In this document: positions 33,562 to 44,989 of the stretch, piece after piece
How the letters are laid out: the number at the start of each line of letters is the position of its first letter
Position numbering within the stretch: position 1 is the stretch's first letter
Source: Hypholoma sublateritium FD-334 SS-4
Taxonomy: Eukaryota; Basidiomycota; Agaricomycetes; Agaricales; Strophariaceae
DNA: 64,000 nt
Assembly: GCA_000827495.1 (NCBI GenBank)
Contig: KN817618.1
Location: 62,001 to 126,000 of the forward strand
Reading direction: 5' to 3'
Program-made: the position numbers and the translations under genes
Notes under the pieces: model-generated
What the model was told of the DNA's origin: nothing
The model's database searches: none
What the model saw: the letters and a program-made list of their open reading frames with translations, nothing else

Positions 33562-34739
33562 AGTGGGCCATAAACACCTTCCGTGCCATGTGGAAGGCCA
33601 AGAAACAAAAAAACTGCTCAACTCTCGACAAAGTAGCAAAGTGTTCATGACCCTTCTATTCGTTCGGGCTACTTCTGCAGCACGCCCTCAGGCACTTCAC
33701 AATTCCAACTGGATCACCCTCATTCCCCGCCAGCAGCATTCCCAACTCCGGGTAATACCCAGCACTTTTTTTATGTCTATTTACGGGACTCTATTGGGAC
33801 TGCAGTCATTTAGACTCATTTGTAGACATACTTACGCTACGTACACCGCATACGTCAGATCAAGCTGAACCTCACTGTAACCACCGCAGGCTGTATGTAT
33901 TCATATTTCGGGTAGCACGGTATATAACTTATGTATACAAGTAGGTAGATGGGCATTTTCGCTATTTGATTAGATGACTTCACCGTGGATGTGTCAGATG
34001 AAATCAGTGTAGTGCATGCCATGTAGGTCTAGGAAGTACCTTCGTCTTGTCGTTTCGTTCAAATAAATAAAAGGCGAGTGAGCAAGGAACTTACGCTCGC
34101 CCTTATGCCTGAGAATGTGTTGGCCTTGCTAAAAGAAAATAGGCGCAGTAGTTTACAGTTTCCACTTGGTTTCCACTTAGAAACTGTGATGTATATTATT
34201 CCTGGGTGACAGTGCTGCCCGTCCAACCGAAGTCCTCAGTCTAGCATAAAATAGGTCGTTTCACTTTAAACTATGAGAGGAGACTACTTAGATCATGCAT
34301 GGAAAAAAAATCAAGCGGTCGTCTCGTCCAGAATGGCAGGCTCGAGATCTATTCCAGGAGAAATGCCACACTTGACACAGGCGACCAGTTCTAATCCTCG
34401 GAAGTACAGAAGGTGCCCTCGCTATTTGCGTCGGACACTGTACGACTGTGTCATATTATTATCAGCCTAGGAGACGAGGCGGATAATAATTCGAAGCCTA
34501 GAGTACCACTGTTCCAGCTTCGCGTCTTCGCGCAGCAACTTCGGGAACCCTGTGCTACTTTAGGCATCTGGCCAATCCTGCAACACCCCAAATATATATC
34601 GTATTCATACTCATGCCAAATAGCACATCTACTATCATATACATAATCATGGGTTGTATACCAAGGCCCGGACACTAATGCTATTGCACAATCGATCGCA
34701 CCACTGAATTATTCTGAAATCATGAAAGAAGTTGGCTGG
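33562..34739. other. intergenic region downstream of Argonaute
   Basis: About 1.2 kb between the membrane protein gene and the 3' end of the Argonaute gene. Short open frames only, no recognisable product. Confidence 0.45.
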
Positions 34740-37700
34740 TCAGATATAGAACATGCTATCCCTCATGTTGGGATGCAGCTGTAACATAACGGTTGGTCAG
34801 TATTTTCCTCGACTGAGAATGCGACGCGACCTACTCCTTCGCCCCACGCCGTCTTGGCCTGATCGAAAACCTGCCTCTCTTCCTCTTCTTTGCTAAGCCG
34901 TCCACGGGTACTCCCACCCGCCGTCGAAGTCTTGTCATCGACGAGGAAATCATTCAAATAGCACCTGCCGCGCTCGCACGCAAGATCGGCATAGTACGCG
35001 GCCGGGATGAGGCTCACCGCCTTCGTCGCTCGGGCGTACAGATAGCTCACGTCGTGCGTGCCTTGCTGGACCTCGTCCGCGCCCAAACCAATCTCGTCGT
35101 ATATGACGGTGTAGTGCGTAGATTTGACGTGTCCCTGTAGGCCCGCGTGGGCCTGCAGGTAGAAATCGAAGTCAAATCTGCAAAAAATATTCAGAATACG
35201 CGGGACTTAATTTGGGCGGGGGCGTACACTCCGGTGACGCCTTTGTCGACGACAGTTCCGGGTCGCGTATTTCCGTTCTGCGCTGCAAATTCCGAGTTGG
35301 TGGGGAAGAACCTGCGTCGGTTTGTTCACTGTACATCAAAACTGTAATGGATGAAATATACCTGGCGTGATGGCGCTTTCCGCAGGTGATAATAGAGAGC
35401 TGGGGCTTGTATGCCTTACGCTCCTTTGTGTTAAGCTTCTTGAACGCACTAAGAATCTGGGGAAGCTCTTCCTCCAAGACCGTGTCGAATTGTCCCTAAT
35501 TTTTATGTTAATATTTGACAATGAGGACAGTTTGCATTAGAAGTATGGCAGAGACTCACTTCCGAGACGCCATCGCGGTACACGATCACCCGAGCAGGCA
35601 GCGCCTTGTTTTTCTTCTCGTAAACCAGAAGACGCTCCACCATCATATCTTGCAGCTCGTCAAGCATCTGACGAGTTAAAGAGATTAGTTTGAGTGCGAT
35701 TGGTCGCTCAGTATGGCGAAATATACCTCTTTCTTGGTTCCCTGCACGCGAATACTGGCCGGAAATTGGACAAATGAATCGTCCACGCTGGCGACAACTG
35801 CAGCGATGGATGGAGTCCCTTCACGACTACCTGGTCCCGGATGGGTCACGTCAATCCCCACCATCATAGTCTTCATTTTTGTCAGCCATTTCATCGCCCT
35901 CTCGTCCAGCTAAGGAGCGCCGAAAGTCAATACGGCACTTGAATTAAATAAATACTACAAAAAATACACACCAGATGGTTCATCCCCCCTAGCTTTGTGT
36001 TGACCTTGAGGGCGACGTTAGAGAAATATTGATCTTGCTTTTTCGGATCGTTCAGCGCCTTCTCTAATTGCATATGTATCGTGTGGATACCAAGTTCCAC
36101 GTCACCGATGCGCTACATTAGACGGGCAATTAATTCCTCATGCATAACTAGGTTGGACGCCGAAGCACACCTTGATACCCGGATAAATAAAATTGTCTCG
36201 GTTCTCCAGAAGGACGAGGACAAAGCTCGGCCTCCCATGACTGGCCAAGGCAGTTTGCAGAATATTTCTGATTGTATTAAGGGCGAGCGTCCTTTCCGGA
36301 TCGGTTCTCGGCTGCGGCAAGGCGGCTGGAGGAAGGAGACGGGGAAGGCCAGGGGGTACGCCGACGCCTGATTTACGCAGCTTCTCGGAAAAGCCCTGGA
36401 CGAGGCCCATGAAATTAGGGTCTTGCGGGCCCCCAATCACGTTCTTCCCGTCTTTGACTACGAGCACCCACCAGCTATCTATCCTCGCAGCACGGTGGAA
36501 CTTGACGTCGAGGATGTTCCAGCTCCCGTTCTGGACCCTGGGCGCGCCGCCAACCTTGTAGGTCAGCTTAGGTGGAAGGAGCTCGCGGGCCGGTACGACC
36601 GCCATTGTCGTGTTTATCTCGACGCCAAAGCCCGTAAGAGGTCCTTGCGGCGGCGACACAAGCCCCAGAATAGGAAGACCATTCTTCATGATCGCCTCTG
36701 CGTTTACGGCGGGAGGATTGCAAGCGTATTTTATCATCTGTGCTGTCTCCCTGTCGCTCAGCTTTCCGCGGTATGCGTTTCCAGGTTCGATTACGCATAG
36801 TTCTGCTGGGATCCAATTCGCCCGCTTTGCGCTCCCCACATCGACAACGGGAAGATCAGTGGGGTATTTCAATTGTCGATTGTACTCTGCAGAAAGAGGA
36901 TTTTAGCGATATCGTATCTCTGTACTATATTCACTCACTCCTCTTGAAATAATTTTCGACGCTTATCCTCCCCCCAAATTCTTCGCAATCGAAGAAGGTG
37001 TTCCGCGCAGGTGTGTTCCCTATGGCATTGAGCTTCTTCTTGTACCCAAGATGGAGGGTTTTGACCCTGATACTTTTAATCATGCTCTTTGGCAACGTCG
37101 GCATACTACCTCTGGAATTTTGACCGAATTCCTTCAACCTGTCGGCAAGGTTTCCTGGTACAAGAAATGCTGTCATACAGACATTGCTACAGCGGCAGGA
37201 TGTGAAAAATTAAAATAGCATATTACGATACACAGAACGTGAACTTACACGTTGACCATGAGCTGTTTGAAAGCAGGTCGAACAGAGGTATAGAACCCTT
37301 GTATGGCCTCGATTCCAGGTGCCAGCATGAGGGGCCTCTGCGAAGACGACGGGAAAAAAAAGCGATTCTTCCCCACGCGAGTACCGACTCTACTAGCGTG
37401 CTGCTGCAATATGAGGTTGAGCGCGGAGACCAGAGGAAGGACGTTGTGTCCAGTGGAACCCGTGTGGCCTTCCATATACCTGAAAATGACTCTGTTAATA
37501 TTGAACGAGAAGCTGGGATTACATCTTCGACATACTTGTTTAGCTGACGGGGGTCCAACTCTCTGTCGAATTTGATAGAGATTATGTATGTCTTTGGGTT
37601 TGGACCAGGGCCGATATCGTCGTCTTCGTAATACGGGACCTGGATATCCAGTGGCTGAGGAAGTAGCTCCCCCGATACCAGCCTCTGACTGCGATCATGT

Positions 37701-38164
37701 GCAGTGTAAGGTACATGGGATTGGAATAAAGGGCTGCGCTCCAATAGGTCAAAAAGCCTCGCTTTAATCCTGTTGATATCGGTACTGGGGGATATTTGGA
37801 CGACATAATCATAGATGGGGCCTTTGGGGACGCGAACCGGAAAAAAATTGGCTCGCAGGGTGATTTTGTTTCCTGCAACTCCCCAGCCAGGACGTAGAGG
37901 GCGGTCTGGACGAATCGTTACGGATTTAAAACTGTTGACCAGCTTTTCAAGATCAGGTCCTGAGAGCCTTTCTGGAACTTGTGCAGGCACGTTTCCAGCA
38001 AAGATAGCAGGAGGTCCGCCTCTGGCACCTCCCCTGGCACCTTGACCGCCAAACCCCTGTCCGCGTCCACCTCCCCCGCCTCTGCCGCCCCCCTGAAAAC
38101 CACCTGGCGTTCCTCCGCCACCGCGGGGTTGACCTCTACCTCTATGACCGCCTTTGTCGGACAT
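34740..38164 (-). CDS. AGO: Argonaute (PAZ–PIWI) RNA-silencing effector
   Basis: Complete Argonaute of 951 residues, the small-RNA-guided effector of RNAi/quelling (family knowledge). Eleven exons: 37536..38164, 37249..37479, 36939..37186, 36171..36886, 35972..36112, 35727..35909, 35560..35667, 35362..35495, 35228..35311, 34835..35177, 34740..34778; all phases fit. An RGG/Gly-rich N-terminus (about residues 1–55) is followed by the N domain, linker, PAZ (NVNVCMTAFLVPGNLAD … ENYFKRKYNRQLKYP), MID and PIWI. The catalytic tetrad can be read as Asp about 675 (MVGIDVTHPG), Glu about 716 (GTKKE), Asp about 748 (VYRDGVSEGQF) and Asp about 889 (AAYYADLACERGR), i.e. DEDD instead of the animal DEDH. 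The protein ends HPNMRDSMFYI, the usual Argonaute terminus. Slicing competence is therefore plausible. Confidence 0.95.
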
Positions 38165-38915
38165 GTGTGCTTAAGGGAAGTTGAAAAATATGAAGGGAAT
38201 GAAGGTTCGAAGGAAAGATGATTCAGTACCAGTGGCGTTTCCCATGAGAGGAGCGTGCCCTTTTAATAATAAGGTAGAAATAGGCGCCCATTGTTGTCAT
38301 GTGATCTGCTTGATCCCCAAAGAGTCTTTAAAGGAGTAGAAGGAAGTAGGCCAACAGTGTAGACCGCAGTCGCGCAAACTTTGTTTCGAGCCAGAGCAAG
38401 ATGGAGTGATTGTTCCCTTTATAGCAACGCCTTCCGGACGTCGTGATGGCGCCCAGGCCTAGTAACAGAGTTATGTATCATTGTACTTTTCGCCCTTCTG
38501 TATACGTAATGGGATCCGCCAGACGATCTCAGTAGGTAGGCTATATTTGACAAAGTATGTTTGCCAACCACCTTCCACGCGCAAAGGAACAAGCACTGAA
38601 GTGCACATATATTTTAGCCATTGAAGGTAAAAGTGAAATTGGAATGAAAGTGATGCTTTTATGAATTTGGAACTAGCAACGCGAAAAGGTCGAAGATATG
38701 CATACCCGGAAAATCAGAGCAGAAGCAGAGACTCAGAAGTGTTAGCTCTGGAAAAGATTCGTGATAGATAGAATAGAACGAGGAGAGAATCATGAATGAT
38801 ATCGTAAATTTCAATGGTTCTGTCTCGAGAAAAAATGGAAATTGATTGTGAGTCGCTCAAAAAGAGTGTGGTGGTCTGTCGACATGTTTTTTTTTGCTTT
38901 GGTGTGGTTGATGAG
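38165..38915. other. intergenic region upstream of Argonaute
   Basis: Probably Argonaute promoter and the 3' region of the next minus-strand gene. No separate gene seen. Confidence 0.4.
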
Positions 38916-41036
38916 TCAATCCGCGTAGCCGCTAAGTTCGAAGTGGTCGCTCCATTGATCGTCTTCGCCCTCAGTCTCGGTGTAATCCTCTTCGTGGTCG
39001 ATCGAATTCTCTCCGTCTTCCGGCATCCATGAATAGAGATCGCCATTCCTGCCACGTGCGGCCTTCCTGGGATCGCATTGGGTATCCTGAGCTGGATACG
39101 AAGTAGATTCGATCAAATCTTTGAGACGAGAGGCGACGGACGGCAACGAGTTTACAAGAGTGTCTTCTCGTGCATCGACTGAGGCGATGGTATCGGAAAG
39201 AAAGTCCAGTGTCGGCAAGATATCTTCAATGGATTTTTCGGAACTCTCATAGCTCTCGTCTGACTGATCGCCAGATCTACGCCCGGATGTACAGGAGCTA
39301 AATGTGGTCGGGACGATAGCTTCAGAAGATCTGCGTAATCCGTGAGCCAGAGAGCTCCGCGAAAAGAAGGACGAATCGCGGTAGAACAGATCATGGAAGT
39401 CGGAATCCTCGATCTCGACCTCTTTGAAGGCTTGCAGAACCTGATTTAGAGACTCCTCCCAGCTCGCCGTGATCTCATTCAGTTCTGTCTCTGGAGCATT
39501 CCGCACGGAAGCGGGATTCTTCTTGACAATGCGAAGAGGTGCAACAGAACTTTGTATGTGCGACTGGGGCGCGTTTTGCGTGCAGAACCCACCAGCGTAA
39601 AAGAGATCCCTGGATTTAGAACGCAAAATCGATTCCCTTTTGTCAAGCTCAAATGATGTCTCGAGTTGAGCGAGCAGATTGTCCACGATCACGTCCTCGC
39701 TGGGTGAGTTCACGAGCATGTCTTGAATCTGGACCAGCTTCTTTGACGCTAAGTAGGTCTCGTGGACGATATCACCTTTTTGAAGATCGACTTGCTTAAA
39801 GCAGCCGTCAACAACGTTGTGAGAATGTTCGACGAGGCCCGATGAAGGGAAGAAGTCGTGACCAGGTTCTTCGGCGGTATGCGTAACGTGGAGAGTATCG
39901 TCGTTAATTGTGGCTTGTAAGATGACCAGTGTGTCATTCGGAGCGACGGTTGGCGTGGGTCCTTCCGGCGTATGAACGGGGGAAGAAGTAAGTTCCTTTT
40001 CTGTTCGGGGCTCAGAGAACATAACAAGCTCCTTGACGGAGACAGGGCTTCCAGGAAGGGAAGTATCAGCGGTGGCGTCGGAGAACGACGGCGAGGAATA
40101 TGCAGAGCCAACACTGTCGTCTTCAGAATAGTAATAGTCGCCAGAATCATCGACGACGTTCAGAGCAGGTTGAGACCAAACAGGGACAGGCACCGGTAAA
40201 CTGCTTCTGCGGCTCTCACCGACGCGGCGTAGAACAGCTGGCGGTGGTTGGGGAATATGTGTAGGAGGTAATGGGAACAGATCAAAAAAGTCGCTGAGAG
40301 AACTTGACCTCTTCCTGGGACTGCCGCTCTCTGTTTCGCTGTCAGAAGGAACCTCTTCGACAATAATAGGGGGAAGAACTGCGTATGGATTAGAAAGAGA
40401 CGAAGCCTGAGAGGGATATTTTGAGAATTACCAAATCGAGTCACGCGCGGCTTTGCTTTAGGTCTGTGTTTAGTCGTCCCGAAGCGAATGTCAGAATCGT
40501 CGGCGCGAGGGTCGTAGTACTCGATTCGAGCACTGCAAGGGATCGCAATAACTGGAGGTAATAGGATAACTGCCTTGAGTACATCTAAGGGTATTGTTAC
40601 ATCGTTTCAGCACTGCCTTGATAGAGAATAAACCTACGCACCAGTCGTCCTATCCTGAACCTGCTTCAGGGTCAAATCCACAATACGGGATTTAACAGGG
40701 TCTACCGCAGAGGCCCGTCGGCTTGGGCGGCGACTTGGGTGGTCATAGCATATGGTGCCGACGAGACCATTCGTCGGTAGAAGCGGTAGTATATTGTCCC
40801 TTCCGATGTCAAGAACTTGTTCGCGCGGTCAGGTCAATTGATAGTAACAAAGGGGAAAGAGGCGCACCTTGCTCCGTTTCTAGTTTCCTGCGAGCAGCAG
40901 CGACCGTGATGCCGGATTCGATATCCTGAGAGGGATCAGCCGCCTTCTCCTTGAAAGTCAGGAGCCCAACAAAGGTCGCCCAGAGAAAGTAAAAGAATTT
41001 CACGATAGAGAGCCCAATTGTGGAAACACTGGACAT
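38916..41036 (-). CDS. hypothetical membrane-anchored acidic protein
   Basis: Four predicted exons, 40868..41036, 40642..40815, 40445..40584 and 38916..40406, give 657 residues with consistent phases. The last intron is only 38 bp and uses a GTGACT donor, so it is the weakest point. An N-terminal hydrophobic helix (STIGLSIVKFFYFLWATFVG) suggests a single membrane anchor. Beyond it the protein is Ser-, Asp- and Glu-rich, without a domain I recognise; conserved-looking islands include NGLVGTICYDHPSRR and CSARIEYYDPRADDSDIRFG. The C-terminus is strongly acidic (EEDYTETEGEDDQWSD). It sits on the same strand as Argonaute and GPI13. Probably a disordered regulatory protein; function unknown. Confidence 0.65.
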
Positions 41037-41612
41037 TTTAGAGATCAAAGAGCGAAGTCACAAAGAAGACGCAGATCGAAGGAGAGATCGAGAGGCCGCG
41101 AATGAGCAAAACGTCCTGAAGGTGCCACTCACAATCTCAGCGCATTATATGCAATTCATTTTCAGAGGCTGACTGTTAGACGATATTGCCATCTGTTGCT
41201 ATTTGGACGTAAATCGTGGGCTAAATATTGGATGACGGTGAAGATTTCAATAGCAGCTGGACTGCCACTGAGGTATGAAATCAGCGTGGTGGGCTTGAAT
41301 TAAAGAATTCAACATACTTTGGCAAATATCAAGAACCTTTAGACTTCGCGCATCCACATGACTACTAACTGTAGAGATCAGTGAGTTAGCAACAAAGATC
41401 CAATGCGACAATTCAGTGCCACTCGTCCGACACCGATAGCTGGGACTGAATGCGTCTAAGATTCCGATGATCAATACCGCCAAATATGTTTTAAAGGCTA
41501 TTTCATTGAATGTCATATTGCTTGCCGCCAGAAAACCATGGCGGTGCTACATCGCTCAGCCGTGGGGGCTAAACGGCGATAAGTGTAGCATAGAACCAAA
41601 ACCAGAGTCCGT
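41037..41612. other. intergenic region
   Basis: Promoter of the hypothetical gene and 3' region of GPI13. A minus-strand open frame at 41247–41516 is short and unrecognised. Confidence 0.4.
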
Positions 41613-44600
41613 TTACAACCCTACCACAATCAATTAGCATCTACTCCAACACGATATCAACGACAACATACCTTTGAACAACCGCGTCACCCGCCGCACC
41701 ACGCGCTCGACACCCACGCCGATGCCAATGAGCACCGCCACATCGACGGCGAGCAGCTCGAACACCGCGCAAATGAACCGCGGCGCAAACACCTTCCACA
41801 CCATCAGGTGCCGGCGGAGCACCGCCGCGCTCACCGCCGTGCCGAGCAAGAGCCCCGCGTAGTAGATCATCACGCCGAGCGCGGCAAGCGTGGTATCGCG
41901 CTTCACTCGCGCGTGCGCTTCCGCGTCTCCACCGGCGCCCTTTCGGGTAGCAGGCTGGGGCGCGCGGTTCCAGATGCCCGCGAGGGGCGCTGCGAGCGCG
42001 AAGAGGAACACGGGGCCGATGCTGTTGAGGACAACCGTCACGACCGAGAATGGGTACGCCAGCGTAGGCGTCAGCTGGAACGCGGACTTCCATTGCAGCG
42101 ACGATATGGTCGCCTGGTGGCCGGTCCCATAAAATGCGTGTAGCCCGAGCAGGGCGATGGGAATGATGTCTGCAAACTGCAGCGGCGGCGCTAATGCGGC
42201 TGTTGCATCCGGGTCGAGAACAGAGGAGGGTGTCGCAGACGCAAATGCCGCCTCGATGCCCTTCACATCGCGCACGCTGTCTACGACCTCCAAAAATGCC
42301 AACAGCGCTATGGTTGCAGCCGCCAGCACCACCTGCCCGGTGAGTTGTGTGGTGATGTAGACAAGGCAGAGCGATATAGTCCAGAAGATGAGATACGGCG
42401 CGCCGAATGCGTTCGCAAATCCAAGTACCTGCACTTGTTTTTTTTCTCTTTCTTGTTTGACTTCGATATTGAGGCACAGGGGAACGAGCCACCACAATAC
42501 ACCTCCACCAATTGTGATCCACCCGAAAGCGATTCGTGCCACCAAGGTCCTTCCCACTCGTAAAACAGCTGTCCAGTCCGCGCCAAAAATTGACGCGGAA
42601 TCTGCCCATTCTAATATCCAGTACAATAACCCGGCGCAGAGCGCCGGTGTCAGCATCAGAGGTAGGAAGTACGCCGCGATACCATTGTCTGACTTTGTGA
42701 CTCGCAAGAACCGCGTAATGATGTCAGGAAGCCCAATGGTCACTGGAAGACCGAGGTAGAGGACAAGTAATGGCGGCGATGGCAGCGACGACGAGGCGAA
42801 GAAAGTGACGTGGCAATACGGTTGCTGTTCTTCTCTGCAGACTGTGCTGATTGAAATGAGACGAACACATATAGCACAAAGTGCCGAGAACCCAATGATC
42901 CGATAGCGCAGGCGCTTGTTTGGGGCAGTGAATCCGACCATGAAGTAGGGCACAAGGGAGGTGACAAGAAGGAAGGGTATTATCCTATCTTCCCAGAAGG
43001 TGAATGAGTTTGAGAGGAATGCGAGAGAGTGAATTATCAGGATGAAGGGCGTGGATTTCAAGGTTTTGAAGGTGACGTTTGGCGGTGAAGATAAGATGAG
43101 GCTGATCGACGAGGCCAAGAAAGCGGTGAATAAAGCGCAATCAAAAACACTGACGCCTGGAATATAGCTCGCCGCGATGAAATACACAAGGGTACCCAAG
43201 ATCGAACCGGAAAAGGCATATTTGCCTGCCGTCATCATACGTTCTCGCAACCAACCATTCCAATCGCCCTCAAAACGAGAGAAACCAGAATAAACCGACC
43301 ACGACGCACATAAACTCATGCTCAAAAGCAAAAGTCCTAGCGCCATGAGTAGGGGGTTGAACTGTGCCCACATTGAACGACAAGCAGCCAAGGCAACGCG
43401 GTTGAAATTTGTGAGGGTAATCAATTTTGCATCTTCTGTCAAGCCAGATGACAATGTGGCGCTCCATGCAGCCTTGATGTTCTTCCAGGAGTCGTCCAGC
43501 TCGCCACCCGAAGGGCTGGCGCGATAAACCTCGAGATACGACATAATTTGTGCAGCGTTGATCTGCAGCGCCTTTTCCAGGATTTTCCCTTTCTTGCCTC
43601 GCCAGAAGAGCTCGGGAATGACGGTGCCGAGGTTGTTGAATGGGATAGAGAGCCCCAGGAGCAAGGAGAGCGTGGGGACGATGTCGATCTGCTGGATAGA
43701 CCTATGCCGAATTTCAGCGCCCGGGAAAGTTTTGTACTGCAGGAGGCCGTCGGGTACGCCTGGGCTGCTGTCCGTGAGTTCTACACCCTTGCTGTAAATC
43801 CACATCCCAGACGACGTCTCGAGGACACCGTCGCCTCCGTGATCGCCCGAGCGGTCCATTCCATGGTCACCCAAGACGACGAGAAGGGTGTCCTCGCTCA
43901 TTTGTTCCACGACGCGCCGGAGTACGTCGTCCATTTGCCGCAACTTCGCTAACATACTCGGATGGTCGGGCCCAACGCGGTGTCCGACATGGTCGACGCC
44001 TAGGAAGTGACCAATTAAAAAGTCGAATGGCTGCGAAGAGTTGTCGAGGGTAGGAAACAGGTGCTCGATGACGCCGTTGTCAACAGTATGGAGGTCCTCG
44101 ACGTTGAACGAGTCGTACGGGTACTGCGCATCGAATGTGTCTGGGAACACGGTCATCCATGTGTCATCACCCATGAACGCTAACTTGCTTCATAGTCTCC
44201 ATAAGCTTTGAATTGCTTGAGTACGGAAGACCTCACCTTCCTCCCCGCCATCTTGAGCTGTTTCAAGATGGTGTCCTCCGCAATAGACGATCCACCGAAA
44301 TTGTTCCCGATATCAACGAATGTTGGCAAGGAGCCCGTCGTGAGTCCCTTGATTCGCTGGAGAGTGGCCGTCGGCGGGTCCGCGTACGCGTTGAAAATAA
44401 AGGAATGTTTCGGATGCTTCGCCGTGATTTCCCGTGGCAAGGTCAATATTCCATGGTGCACAGATGACGGAGGATTTGGAGGGTTTGGAGTGATGAAATC
44501 AAAGCGCAGGGCATCAATAATGAGGAGAATCGCGCGCTTGTGGGTTGCAGCTTCATGACAATCCGAGCAACTGGAAAAATTAGACAAAGAAAGGCGCGTC

Positions 44601-44686
44601 AACAGGAATCCTCGGGTGAAAAGGTATATTCCGGCGGCATGGATGAGAAAGACCCAGACCAAGAGTCCAAAGCGTGTAGATACCAT
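41613..44686 (-). CDS. GPI13: GPI ethanolamine phosphate transferase 3 (GPI13/PIG-O)
   Basis: ER membrane enzyme that adds phosphoethanolamine to the third mannose of the GPI-anchor precursor (family knowledge). Exons 44237..44686, 41672..44183 and probably an 8-nt terminal exon 41613..41620 give about 989 residues; if the last intron is not used the frame ends at 41634. The N-terminus is a signal-anchor (FGLLVWVFLIHAAGIYLF). The luminal alkaline-phosphatase-like domain shows AILLIIDALRFDF, LAFMGDDTWMTVFP, LGVDHVGHRVGPDH and VVLGDHGMDRSGDHGGDG, which supply the metal-binding Asp/His residues. About a dozen transmembrane segments follow. Length is near that of yeast Gpi13. It shares a 303-bp divergent promoter region with the next plus-strand gene. 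Confidence 0.93.
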
Positions 44687-44989
44687 GAATTCTATAGCGA
44701 ATCGAGCATGTGTTTTTTTTTTTTGCCGCAGTACTTGAGCGACGACGTGGGCGTTGAACGAAAGGTTGATGGCAGTGATGATGTTTTTTCGGGCCTGCTG
44801 TCCGGGAATTTAGACTCCGATCACGCGTTCCGATGGTTCGGCCGCGCGCTCAGAAGTTCAAGTTCACCTCTGTTTTTACCTCTGCTACGCGCACCAGGCC
44901 ACACATATAGATCCTATGGCCACGGAATATTTTCAGATAGGAGGATACATGCCGCATGTCCAATGGTGCTAATTTCCCGCTAATCTGGA
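44687..44989. promoter_or_regulatory. bidirectional promoter region GPI13 / nuclease-like gene
   Basis: A 303-bp gap between two divergent start codons must hold both promoters. It includes a T-run near 44711–44723. No specific site could be assigned. Confidence 0.5.
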
